From NCBI RefSeq assembly GCF_003970915.1, contig NZ_RXOF01000012.1, positions 141,658 to 205,657 on the forward strand: a DNA stretch of 64,000 bases. Direction: 5' to 3'. The translations under genes were made by a program, and so were the position numbers. This stretch comes from Hymenobacter gummosus. GTDB taxonomy: Bacteria > Bacteroidota > Bacteroidia > Cytophagales > Hymenobacteraceae. Below, one piece after another: positions 16,205 through 24,033 of this stretch (position 1 is its first letter; every line of letters begins with the position of its first letter). The notes under the pieces were generated by a model. The model saw only the letters and a program-made list of their open reading frames with translations. It searched no databases and had not been told where the DNA came from.

Positions 16205-17188
16205 CATGGTCGACTTCTTCTTCAGGCCCAGCTCGATGAGGCGCTCATTCAGGAACTCACCGGCGGTAATGTCTTCCTGCTGCTTGGGGTTGTCGGGGGT
16301 CACGCAGCTGTCGAGGGCGGCCAGGCTCATTTCGGAGCGCGGGTGCATGAAGAACGGGATGCTGTAGCGCGAGGAGTTCATTTTCTCGCGGGGCGGGTTC
16401 ACCACGCGGTGAATGGTGCTCTTGAGCACGCCGTTGGTGAGGCGCTGCAGCATGTCGCCCACGTTCACCACAATCTGGTCGGGCAGGGCGGTGATGGGAA
16501 TCCACTTCCCGTCGCGGCGCTTCACCTGCAGGCCGTCGGCCGAGGCGCCCATCAGCAGCGTGATGAGGTTGATGTCGCCGTGTTCGGCGGCGCGCACGGC
16601 GTCGGCCGGCACCTCATCGGGGTTTTCGATGGGGTAGTAGTGAATGGGGCGCAGAATGCTGTTGCCGTTGCGCACCTTGTCGTCGAAGTAGTTTTCCGGC
16701 AGGTTCAGGTACAGGGCAATGGCGCGCAGCACGTCCTTGCCGGCGGCTTCCAGGGTTTTGTAGGTGGTCAGCGAGGTAGTGGCGAAGCTGTCGACCTCCT
16801 TGGGCCAGATGTTATCGGGGTACTCTTTGCCGATGGGGTCCGAGGGGTCGTCGACCTCCTGGCCCACGTGGTAGAACTCCTTCAGGTCGCCGGTGTTGCG
16901 GCCCTTGGCGTGCTCCTTGCCCTTGCTCACGTAGCCGCGCTGGCCGGCCAGCTCCGGCTTTTCGTACTGCTGCTTTACCTCGTCGGGGAGGCTGAAAAAG
17001 GCTTTCACGTCGGCGTACAGCTTCTGGGTCTGCTCGTCGTTGAGGCCGTGGTTTTTCAGGGCGATGAAGCCGATGTTCTGGTAGGCTTCGCCGAGCTGCT
17101 GCACAAATTTTGCCTTGCGCTCCGGGTCACCGGAGCGGAAATCCGCCAGGTCCAGCGAGGGGATTTCCTCCAACAGTTTTTCGCTCAT
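16202..17188 (-). CDS. 2-oxoglutarate/Fe(II)-dependent oxygenase, isopenicillin N synthase family
   Basis: Cytosolic non-haem iron dioxygenase of the IPNS/flavanone hydroxylase-like superfamily, 328 aa from the ATG at 17188. The iron ligands are His203-x-Asp205 (EHGDINLITLL) and His260 (STIHRVVNPP); Arg274-x-Ser276 (SRYSIPFF) is the 2-oxoglutarate clamp, which favours a 2OG enzyme over a true IPNS. GFIALKNHGL and RGYVSKGKE are typical N-domain motifs. A much longer open frame reaches 17560 but runs antisense through the next gene's start. Substrate unknown; no biosynthetic cluster is adjacent. Confidence 0.92.
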   Translation of the reverse strand: MSEKLLEEIPSLDLADFRSGDPERKAKFVQQLGEAYQNIGFIALKNHGLNDEQTQKLYADVKAFFSLPDEVKQQYEKPELAGQRGYVSKGKEHAKGRNTGDLKEFYHVGQEVDDPSDPIGKEYPDNIWPKEVDSFATTSLTTYKTLEAAGKDVLRAIALYLNLPENYFDDKVRNGNSILRPIHYYPIENPDEVPADAVRAAEHGDINLITLLMGASADGLQVKRRDGKWIPITALPDQIVVNVGDMLQRLTNGVLKSTIHRVVNPPREKMNSSRYSIPFFMHPRSEMSLAALDSCVTPDNPKQQEDITAGEFLNERLIELGLKKKSTM

Positions 17189-17330
17189 AGCGAGTGGGAA
17201 TTTCGTTTGGGGAACGTCTTTTTCGTAGTTCGGCAAGATACTTAAAATCTGATTGCCATTTTTGGAACTCCGGGCCCGTATACGGCCAGCGTACTCACTT
17301 CCACCGCGTTCCAAACACAGCCTTTTGCTC

Positions 17331-18161
17331 ATGCACAAATCCCTCTGCCTGCTCGGCCTCGCCGCCCTGAGCCTGGCCGCCTGCGACACCTCCAAGCAGC
17401 AAGCCGACACCTCCGCCGCCACCGCCGAAACCGTGACGACCACGGCCAGCAACACGGCCGCCACCCAGGAAAAGAACGGCATCCGCCTCACCCCGTTCAC
17501 CGACTCGCCCAAGTTTGCCTCGGCCGCCCTGCGCCTGAACACGCCCGCCGCCGGTGCCACCGTGCCCAGCGGGGCCGTCAGCTTCGACTACGACCTGACC
17601 AACTTCCAGCTGACCAAGATGACCGGCGGCCTGCACGCCGAGCACATGGCCAACTCGGCCCAGGGCCAGCACATCCACAACATCGTGGACAACCAGCCCT
17701 ACACCGCCCACTACACCACCGAATTCACCAAGAATATTCCCGACGGCCAGCACGTGGTGCTGTCGTTCCTCTCGCGCTCCTACCACGAGAGCCTGAAGCA
17801 CCGCACCGCCTACGATTTGCGCGTGGTGACGGTGGGCAAGCCCGCCGCTCAGCCGCTCAACGTGGATTTGAAGGCGCCGCACATGTTCTACAGCCGGCCC
17901 AAGGACGTGTACTCCGGCAACGACACCAAGAGCGTGATGCTGGACTTCTACCTCGTCAACACCACCCTCTCGCCCGACGGCAACAAGGTGCGCGCCACCA
18001 TCAACGGCACCGAGTTCCTGCTCGACCAGTGGGCCCCCTACATGATGGAAGGCCTGCCTGCGGGCGAAAACAACATCAAGCTGGAGCTGATTGACGGCGA
18101 CGGAAAGCCGGTGCCCGGCCCGTTCAACACGGTTACGCGCACCTTCACGCTGCAGCCGTAG
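17331..18161 (+). CDS. Lipoprotein of unknown function
   Basis: 276 aa from the ATG at 17331, with a clear lipoprotein signal (LGLAALSLAACDTS, Cys at 18). A Thr/Ala-rich linker to about residue 55 is followed by a beta-rich region with GAVSFDYDLTNFQL, HIHNIVDNQPYTAHY and HVVLSFLSRSYHESLK; the two His-rich strands suggest a metal or cupin-like site, but no family is certain. A final Ig-like segment starts near VMLDFYLVNTTLSPDG. Divergent from the oxygenase gene; a strong terminator lies in the repeat downstream. Confidence 0.8.
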   Translation: MHKSLCLLGLAALSLAACDTSKQQADTSAATAETVTTTASNTAATQEKNGIRLTPFTDSPKFASAALRLNTPAAGATVPSGAVSFDYDLTNFQLTKMTGGLHAEHMANSAQGQHIHNIVDNQPYTAHYTTEFTKNIPDGQHVVLSFLSRSYHESLKHRTAYDLRVVTVGKPAAQPLNVDLKAPHMFYSRPKDVYSGNDTKSVMLDFYLVNTTLSPDGNKVRATINGTEFLLDQWAPYMMEGLPAGENNIKLELIDGDGKPVPGPFNTVTRTFTLQP

Positions 18162-18183
18162 CGGTTCCGATTTGGGGATAGAA

Positions 18184-18386
18184 TGTCATCCTGAGCTTGC
18201 GAAGGACCTTCCTCCTACCCCGCAGCGCTGCTGCCGACGAAGTGCAGACTTAATTATATCAAGACGAAGAAGCGCCACTCCCAGTGCTGGGGGCGGCGCT
18301 TTTGTTATGGGTAAAAGAGCGTTGGTACTTCGTCGGCAGCAGCGGTGCGGGGTAGGAGGAAGGTCCTTCGCAAGCTCAGGATGACA
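18184..18386. repeat. 60-bp inverted repeat (59/60) around a terminator
   Basis: The arms 18184-18243 and 18327-18386 match as reverse complements at 59 of 60 positions. They begin TGTCATCCTGAGCTTGCGAA and include GGACCTTCCTCCTACCCCGC. The 83-bp core holds the terminator at 18271. It occupies most of the 332-bp gap between the lipoprotein and the sigma-factor gene and shares CATCCTGAG and GAAGGACCTTCCTC with the element at 14322. Confidence 0.95.
18271..18304 (+). terminator. Rho-independent terminator of the lipoprotein gene
   Basis: AGCGCCACTCCCAG, loop TG, CTGGGGGCGGCGCT with one mismatch and one wobble, followed by TTTTG. It is centred within the 60-bp inverted repeat, giving a hairpin inside a hairpin. 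Confidence 0.8.
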
Positions 18387-18493
18387 GACAAGTCAAGGCG
18401 TGAGAGACATAGTATTTATCCAATAACTAAACTGGACCTTTAGCAGTACAACGCAGACACACCAGCGGCGCTGCCGCTTTACCAACTACTGCG

Positions 18494-19042
18494 TTGTTGC
18501 CGTCTGCTATTCCTCCGGCCGAGCTGGAGCTTATTCGTCGCCTTACTGCTCGCGAAGAGGCCGCAATGACGACCTTCTACGACTTCTACGGCCGCACGCT
18601 TTACCGCATCATCCGCGCTTTCGTCGGCAGCGACGAGGCGGCCGAGGACGTGCTGCAGGACAGCCTGGTGAAAATCTGGAACGCCTTCTACAGCTACGAC
18701 GCCACCCGGGGCCGGCTCTACACCTGGGCCGTCAACATCTGCCGCCACCAGGCCCTCGACCACCTGCGCGCCGCCCAGGCCCGCGGCGCCGGCCGCACCG
18801 ACACCTGGGACGAGCTGCCGAGCACCACCCAGCCCGCCATAACCGGCGGCTTCGTACCCGAGCACCTCGACGTGCGCGCTTGCCTGGCCTACCTGCGCCC
18901 CGCCTACCGCCGCGTGCTGGAGCTGCGCTACTTCGACGGGCTGAAGCTGGAGGAAGTGGCCGAGGTGCTGGACCTCCCCCTGGGCACCGTGAAAACCCAC
19001 CAGCGCCAGGCCCTGCGCCAGCTGGCCAGCCTCTGGCGCTAG
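18494..19042 (+). CDS. RNA polymerase ECF sigma factor
   Basis: 182 aa sigma-70 family, extracytoplasmic type. Region 2 runs from about 25 to 95 (YGRTLYRIIRAFVGSDEAAE then DVLQDSLVKIWNAF; RLYTWAVNICRHQALDHLR) and region 4 from about 125 to 180 (VLELRYFDGLKLEEVAEVLD, GTVKTHQRQALRQL). The longest frame starts with TTG at 18494; no ATG lies close, so the start is uncertain. No anti-sigma gene adjoins it, unlike many ECF loci: the next gene is convergent. Confidence 0.9.
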   Translation: MLPSAIPPAELELIRRLTAREEAAMTTFYDFYGRTLYRIIRAFVGSDEAAEDVLQDSLVKIWNAFYSYDATRGRLYTWAVNICRHQALDHLRAAQARGAGRTDTWDELPSTTQPAITGGFVPEHLDVRACLAYLRPAYRRVLELRYFDGLKLEEVAEVLDLPLGTVKTHQRQALRQLASLWR

Positions 19043-19076
19043 CACAAAGCCCACTGCACCGCCGCCATAGCCCGCT

Positions 19077-19130
19077 GCCCAAACGCCCGGCCCGCCCTCC
19101 ACTGCGAGAAGGCGGGCCGGGCGTTTGGGC
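19077..19130. terminator. Perfect 20-bp stem hairpin between convergent genes
   Basis: GCCCAAACGCCCGGCCCGCC and its exact reverse complement flank a 14-nt loop. It lies 35 bp past the sigma-factor stop and 157 bp past the kinase stop. There is no T run, so it may work as a strong stall or mRNA 3'-end barrier rather than a classical terminator. The remaining bases to 19286 show nothing further. Confidence 0.6.
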
Positions 19131-19286
19131 ATTGGACCCTGGTTTGGCGGAGCCCCACGGGCCGGCCGGGCTTGGCGCTGGGAAATAGGGGGCGGTAGAA
19201 GAGCAACCCGGGGATTCGGCGCGGGTTGGACGGTGGGGCGGGCACGCGCCCTGGGGTAGCAGTTAGCAGCGGTACCCGGGGGCTGC

Positions 19287-22200
19287 CTAGCGGTGGCGCG
19301 GAAACCGGACGATAAACGTGCTGCCCTGGCCGATCTGGCTGTGCACCTCGATGCGCCCGCCCACGTGCTCGACCATGCGCTTGACCATGTACAGCCCCAC
19401 GCCCGCCCCCTCCACGTGGGTGTGGTAGCGGCGAAACATCCCGAACAGCTCCGTTTGCCGGGCCAGGTCAATACCCAGGCCGTTGTCCTGCACTTCCAGC
19501 ACGGGTTGCTGAGCCTCCAGGCGGCAGCGCACGTGCACCACCGGCGGCCGCTCCGGGGAGCGGTACTTGAGCGCGTTGCTGAGCAGATTGTAGATAACCG
19601 AGCGCACCGTTTTGGCCGGCACGCGCAGCGTTGGGCAGGCGGCCACGTCGACGTGCACTTCGGCCCGGGCCACGCTCAGCAGCGGGGCCAGGTCCAGCTC
19701 GACGCCGTCGATGATGAAGGCCAGATCGACCGGGGCGGCCGACTCCAGCTCGGGCTGCAGGCGGGTAATTTCCGTCAGGTGGCCCAGCGTGGCGCGGAAC
19801 CGCTCGATGGAGTCCTGCATCAGCGTCAGCACGTGGCCCGCCGTGTCGGTCCAGATACCCGTCGTGGCTTCATCCCGCAGCACGCCCAGCAGCCCGTCGA
19901 GGTTGGTGATGGGCGCTTTCAAATCGTGCGAGGCGGTGTAGACGAAGGTGTCCAGGTCGGAATTGGTGTGGCTGAGGCGGGTGTTGCTGGTCAGCAGCTC
20001 CTCGTTGGCCGCCAGCAATTCCTCGTTGGTAGCCGCCAGCTCCTCGTTGAGGGCGGCCAGCTCCTCGTGCAGCTCCTGCACCTGCTGCCGGGCCAGCACC
20101 TGCTCGGTGACTTCGTAGAGGAACACGGCCACGCCCACGATGCGGCCCTGCTCGCGGTAGGCCTGGTAGGTGAAGTTGAAGTAGCGCGGCTGGCCGGGGC
20201 GGTCGGGGTGCGGGGCCACGGGCAGGACGTACTCCACGCCGGTGTAGGTGTCGCCCGTTTGGTACACGCGGTCCAGCAGGCCGATAAGATTGGCACTGAA
20301 GGCGTCGGGGTAGGCCTCGCCCACGAGGCGGCCGCGCAGGTTCTCGCCCGGAAACAGGCGGGCAAAGGAGGCGTTGAAGTAGTCGATCTGGTGGTCCGGC
20401 TCGCGCAGCAGGCAGATGGCGGCCGGGGCCTGCTCGAAGATGCGGATCAGGTCCTGGCGCTCCTGGGCCCGGCGTTCGGCCGCGGCCAGCAGCTCGGCCT
20501 GCAGGGCTTCGGTCTGCAGGCGGCGCTGCACCCGCTCGCTCACCTCGAAGCCGAAGATTACTACGCCGTCGACGGTGCCGGCCGCGTCGTAGCGGGCCTG
20601 GTAGATGAAATCGAAGTAGCGGTGCTGCACCTGCCCGTCGGGGCCCGCAAAGGGGATGGGAAACTCCTGGCCCTCGAACGTTTCGCCCGTGCGGTACACC
20701 TTCCGCAATGCGTCGGCAAGGGGAGTGTCGGCCAACTCGGGCACGGCTGCCAGCACGGGCCGGCCCAGCAGCTCCCGCTCGGGGAACATGGCCTGGTAGT
20801 CGTCGTTGAGCAGCTCGAACACCAGCTCCGGGCCGTCGAGCAGGGCAATGGCGGCGGGGGCTTCCTGCACCAGCCGCTCCACGCGCCGGCTTTGCTGGCG
20901 CAGCTGCCGGGTGCGCTCCTGCACCCGGGCCTCCAGCTCCTGATTCAGTTGTTCCAATTGCCGACGAGCCAGCACCTGGGCCGTCACCTCGTTGGCCACC
21001 ACCATGGCCCCGTCGATGCGGCCGTCGGCGGCGTACACGGGCACGTACACGAAGTCCCAGTACACGGTTTCGCGCTGGCCGTTGCGGTCGTGCTGGGCTT
21101 CCATGGCGTGGGCCACGTGGGTTTCGCCGCTGGCCATGACGTGGTCGAGCAGCTGCTCGTAGCCCATGCCGGCCACCTCGGGCAGGGCCTCGAACAGCCC
21201 CTTGCCGATCAGCTGCTCCTGGGTGCGGCCCCAGAGCCGGGCCACCGTGGCGTTGGCCAGCTCGATGGTGTAGCGCGGCCCCCGGTACACGGCAATGGCC
21301 ACGGGGGCCTGCTCGAAGATGCGCTGCAGCTCGCCGCGCTGGCGCTCGGCCGCGGCGCGGGCGGCTTCGGCCTCCCGGGTACGGGTCTGCAGCTGCTCGT
21401 TCAGCTCCTGAATCTGCCGGCGCGCCTGCACCTGCTCACTCACCTCCACGGCCACGTCCACCACGCCCAGCACGGCACCCTGAGCGTCGTAGATGGGCTG
21501 GTAGACGAAGTTGTAGTAGGTAGTCTGGAGTCGGCCGTCGCGCAGCATGGTGGCGGGCGTTTCGGTACCCGTCACCGGTACCTGGGTGCGCAGCACCTGG
21601 CGCAGCAGCTCGTCGAAGCCCTGGCCCTGCAGCTCGGGCAGGGCCTCCAGCAGCGGGCGGCCCAGCACCTGCGCCGGCGTGCGGCCCCATACGGCGGCCA
21701 TGTGCTCGGTGACCGTGGTGATGCGCAGCTCCTCGCCCTGAAACAGGCCGATGGCCACCGGCGCCTGCGTGAGCAGGGCCTGCAGCAGGTTCCGCTCGCG
21801 CTCGGTGTGGGCGCGGGCGGCCTGCAGCTCCTCGTTGAGCCGCTGCACCTGCTGGCGGGCCTCCACCAGCTCGGTCACGTCCACGGCGAAGTTGAGCACT
21901 TCCGTTACCGCGCCGCTGGCGTCGCGGATGGGCTGGAAGGAGGTGCGGTAGTAGCGGCGCTGCAGCTGGCCGGTGCCGGCAAAATCGGCCCAGGCCTCGG
22001 CTTCCGGCGCGTCGTACGGCTCACCGGTCTGGTACACCTGGTCGAACAGCTCGTAAAAGCCCTGGCCTTCCAGCTCGGGAATCACCTCGCGGATGCTGCG
22101 CCCCAGCGTGGTGCGGGCCGGAAACAGCCGCTCGTACTCGGGGTTGACCAGGTCGTACACGTGCTCGGGGCCGCGCAGCAGGGCAATGTTGGCCGGCATC

Positions 22201-22685
22201 TGCATCAGCACCTGGGTCAGGCGCTGGCGCTGGGCTTCGGCCTCGGCCCGGGCGGCCTGCTCGCGGGCCTGGCTTTCGCGCAGGGCCTGCTCGGCGGCTG
22301 GGCGGGGCTGCTCGTTGGTGGCGGCGAAGCTGACCACCAGCAGCTCGTCGCAGCGCTGGGCCGTGAGCTGGAAATGCCCGTCGAGGCCGTCGGCCGGGTA
22401 GCTGGCCGGGTGGGGCTGCGCCTGCCCGCTCAGAAACGCCTGGCGGCATTGCTCGAATACGCCATCGGCCACCGCCGCCGGGAACAAGACCCGCAGCGAC
22501 GCGGCGGGCACCTCGGGCTGCCGGAACAGGCGCTGGCCGGCCGGATTGAGGTAGGCCCAGGCGAAGTCGGTGAGCACGCCGTCGGACGCGTATACCGGCC
22601 GTAGCAGCGCTACGGCGGTCAGGGAAATAGATACCAACGTGTCCAGCAGGCCAGCCGGACGGTCGGGGAGGGCAGTAGAAAGCAT
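19287..22685 (-). CDS. Multi-PAS sensor histidine kinase
   Basis: 1132 aa from the ATG at 22685 (a TTG five codons earlier is possible). No signal peptide or membrane helix, so cytosolic. About six PAS units of roughly 125-150 residues precede the kinase; five carry a shared pattern (GRPLLEALPELQGQGFDELL, GKGLFEALPEVAGMGYEQLL, GRLVGEAYPDAF). A coiled coil of ELAALNEELAATNEELLAAN type leads to the HisKA box with His920 (SHDLKAPITN). The ATPase domain shows NLLSNALKY, VQDNGLGID and GAGVGLYMVKRMVEHVGG. No response regulator gene is adjacent. A palindrome array lies about 280 bp upstream of its start. Confidence 0.94.
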   Translation of the reverse strand: MLSTALPDRPAGLLDTLVSISLTAVALLRPVYASDGVLTDFAWAYLNPAGQRLFRQPEVPAASLRVLFPAAVADGVFEQCRQAFLSGQAQPHPASYPADGLDGHFQLTAQRCDELLVVSFAATNEQPRPAAEQALRESQAREQAARAEAEAQRQRLTQVLMQMPANIALLRGPEHVYDLVNPEYERLFPARTTLGRSIREVIPELEGQGFYELFDQVYQTGEPYDAPEAEAWADFAGTGQLQRRYYRTSFQPIRDASGAVTEVLNFAVDVTELVEARQQVQRLNEELQAARAHTERERNLLQALLTQAPVAIGLFQGEELRITTVTEHMAAVWGRTPAQVLGRPLLEALPELQGQGFDELLRQVLRTQVPVTGTETPATMLRDGRLQTTYYNFVYQPIYDAQGAVLGVVDVAVEVSEQVQARRQIQELNEQLQTRTREAEAARAAAERQRGELQRIFEQAPVAIAVYRGPRYTIELANATVARLWGRTQEQLIGKGLFEALPEVAGMGYEQLLDHVMASGETHVAHAMEAQHDRNGQRETVYWDFVYVPVYAADGRIDGAMVVANEVTAQVLARRQLEQLNQELEARVQERTRQLRQQSRRVERLVQEAPAAIALLDGPELVFELLNDDYQAMFPERELLGRPVLAAVPELADTPLADALRKVYRTGETFEGQEFPIPFAGPDGQVQHRYFDFIYQARYDAAGTVDGVVIFGFEVSERVQRRLQTEALQAELLAAAERRAQERQDLIRIFEQAPAAICLLREPDHQIDYFNASFARLFPGENLRGRLVGEAYPDAFSANLIGLLDRVYQTGDTYTGVEYVLPVAPHPDRPGQPRYFNFTYQAYREQGRIVGVAVFLYEVTEQVLARQQVQELHEELAALNEELAATNEELLAANEELLTSNTRLSHTNSDLDTFVYTASHDLKAPITNLDGLLGVLRDEATTGIWTDTAGHVLTLMQDSIERFRATLGHLTEITRLQPELESAAPVDLAFIIDGVELDLAPLLSVARAEVHVDVAACPTLRVPAKTVRSVIYNLLSNALKYRSPERPPVVHVRCRLEAQQPVLEVQDNGLGIDLARQTELFGMFRRYHTHVEGAGVGLYMVKRMVEHVGGRIEVHSQIGQGSTFIVRFPRHR

Positions 22686-22968
22686 GAAGGAGCGCGGCAA
22701 CGACTCTACTAATACCGGAAATTACGCAGGGTTTACGGAAGTGCGGTCGGCACGGCTACGCGGCTTCGGATACCCGCCGCTGGCGCCTGCTGACCCCGCT
22801 TCGCGGCCGGAGGCACGGGTAGGGCGCGCCAGCATGAATTCCGGTACGGCAGTAAGCCACGCAAATAACCAATCGAACCCTGCCTATCCGCGCAGCAACA
22901 GGCCCGCCCCTGGTTGCAGAGGGCGGGCCCGGCCATTGGTGAGTACAAATCAGGTAAGGGGCAGCTAG
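22686..22968. other. Upstream region of the kinase gene, little structure
   Basis: No gene with convincing coding character. It holds a 9-bp hairpin, GGCCCGCCC / GGGCGGGCC (22901-22909 and 22921-22929), without a T run, and probably the kinase promoter. An open frame on the minus strand covers it as the tail of the 14-residue repeat frame from the array. Confidence 0.4.
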
Positions 22969-23194
22969 TTACAGGCAGCCGGAGCCGGCGGTAGCGGCGG
23001 TCGGAGCCGCTTACAACCGGTTGTAGCGGCTGCCGCCCGAGGGAAAAGCCTGTTACAACCGGTTGAGACGTCCTTTGACCGAGGTGAATAGTAGGTGCAA
23101 CCGGTTGTAAGCCCCGCAAACCGTGGAAAAAGGCGGTTACAACCGGTTGTAAGCTATGTTGCCGCTGGAAAATGGCAGTTACAACCGGTTGTAA
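22969..23194. repeat. Array of 16-bp palindromes at exact 42-bp spacing
   Basis: TTACAACCGGTTGTAA or a close variant starts at 23011 (last base G), 23053 (ends GAGA), 23095 (begins GTG), 23137 and 23179 (both perfect). Every step is exactly 42 bp. A degenerate in-phase unit, TTACAGGCAGCCGGAG, starts at 22969. The 26-bp spacers vary but share a loose GGAAAANGGCNG before the next palindrome. The array lies 17 bp past the stop of the hypothetical gene at 23212 and upstream of the kinase. On the minus strand the unit reads as a 14-residue repeat (LQPVVTAFFHGLRG); the core reads QPVV on both strands. No cas gene is near. Confidence 0.95.
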
Positions 23195-23211
23195 CCGCAC
23201 GGCGCCACTAC

Positions 23212-23913
23212 TTAGGCGTCCTGCTCCTTACCGGCGCGGTTGGCGGCGCGCTTCGCGTTGGAGTCGGGCAGCTCGTCGTAGTTGAAGAAGGCGCGGGCGT
23301 GGTGCGGGGCGTCGTGGAACTGGGCCAGGGCCGTGCAATGCACCAGCCACAGGCCCCCGCAGAGGTCGACCCAACTCTCGCCCAGGTCGCCGATGGTGTC
23401 GGCGGCTTCCTTCTGGCCGCTGTCCTGCTGCTGGCGGGCGGCCTGCAGCTCGGTGAGCAGGGCGCGGCCGGCGGTAGCGTCGGCCGCGCCGATTTCGGCC
23501 TGCCGGCTTTCCAGCTCGCGCAGCAGCACTTCCAGCCGGATGGGCAGCTCGGCGGCGTCGGCCTTGGTGATGCCGCTCAGGCCCAGGGGCAGCAGGGCCT
23601 TCAGCTCGGCCGGGCGCTTGCGAAACTTGGGCTTGAGGGTCACGTCGTGGGTTTCGCGCGCCCACTCGCGGATGCTGGCCGTGACTTCCTTGGTGCCCCG
23701 GGTGCGGGCCAGGGCGGTGCCGCCCTGGCTGCCGCGCTCGGTTACGTCTTCGCCGAGGGCGGCCAGCAGCTTGCCGAAGGCAGCAGCCTGGGCCTTGAGG
23801 GCGGCGTTGTCGGTTTTGAGCAGGGCCCCGTGCGTGTAGCGGGCAAAGCTCAGGAAAGTGGCCCGGGAAGCCCGGATGTGGAGGAAATGGTTTTTGTACG
23901 GCGCTTCGTACAT
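23212..23913 (-). CDS. Hypothetical protein
   Basis: 233 aa from the ATG at 23913; the frame extends a little further to 23952 with a hydrophobic leader-like stretch that I judge untranslated. The sequence is mainly helical, charged and Ala/Leu-rich (ELPIRLEVLLRELESRQAEI, GRALLTELQAARQQQDSGQK), with one Trp/Cys-containing segment near the end (LCGGLWLVHCTALAQF). No signal peptide or transmembrane helix, and no family recognised. The palindrome array starts 17 bp after its stop. Confidence 0.72.
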   Translation of the reverse strand: MYEAPYKNHFLHIRASRATFLSFARYTHGALLKTDNAALKAQAAAFGKLLAALGEDVTERGSQGGTALARTRGTKEVTASIREWARETHDVTLKPKFRKRPAELKALLPLGLSGITKADAAELPIRLEVLLRELESRQAEIGAADATAGRALLTELQAARQQQDSGQKEAADTIGDLGESWVDLCGGLWLVHCTALAQFHDAPHHARAFFNYDELPDSNAKRAANRAGKEQDA

Positions 23914-24033
23914 GGTGGGAAAGAGAAAAAGTGGGAAATGGACAACGAGCAATAGGTGTGCGGGCAGATAGGGAGCAGGGGAGCAACTTAGGGATTCGGC
24001 GCGGCCCGGGCAAGGGGCCGGGGCGCGCAGGGG

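Noticed and set aside
17189-17560. N-terminal extension of the 2OG oxygenase
   Set aside because: It is antisense to the next gene's signal peptide, Arg/Ala/Val-rich, and absent from the family; the ATG at 17188 gives the normal 328 residues.
19293-22604. 1103-residue open frame on the plus strand opposite the kinase
   Set aside because: It is Gly/Ala/Val/His-rich without any domain; it exists because the high-GC codons of the kinase keep the antisense frame open. The kinase frame has all expected motifs.
22969-23194. CRISPR array
   Set aside because: Regular spacing resembles one, but the repeat is only 16 bp and palindromic, spacers share sequence with each other, and no cas gene is in the window.
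22733-23200. 155-residue minus-strand protein made of LQPVVT repeats
   Set aside because: Kept only as an alternative: the GTG start has no clear ribosome binding site, the opposite strand reads a similar repeat because the core is palindromic, and invariance at third codon positions suggests DNA-level selection.
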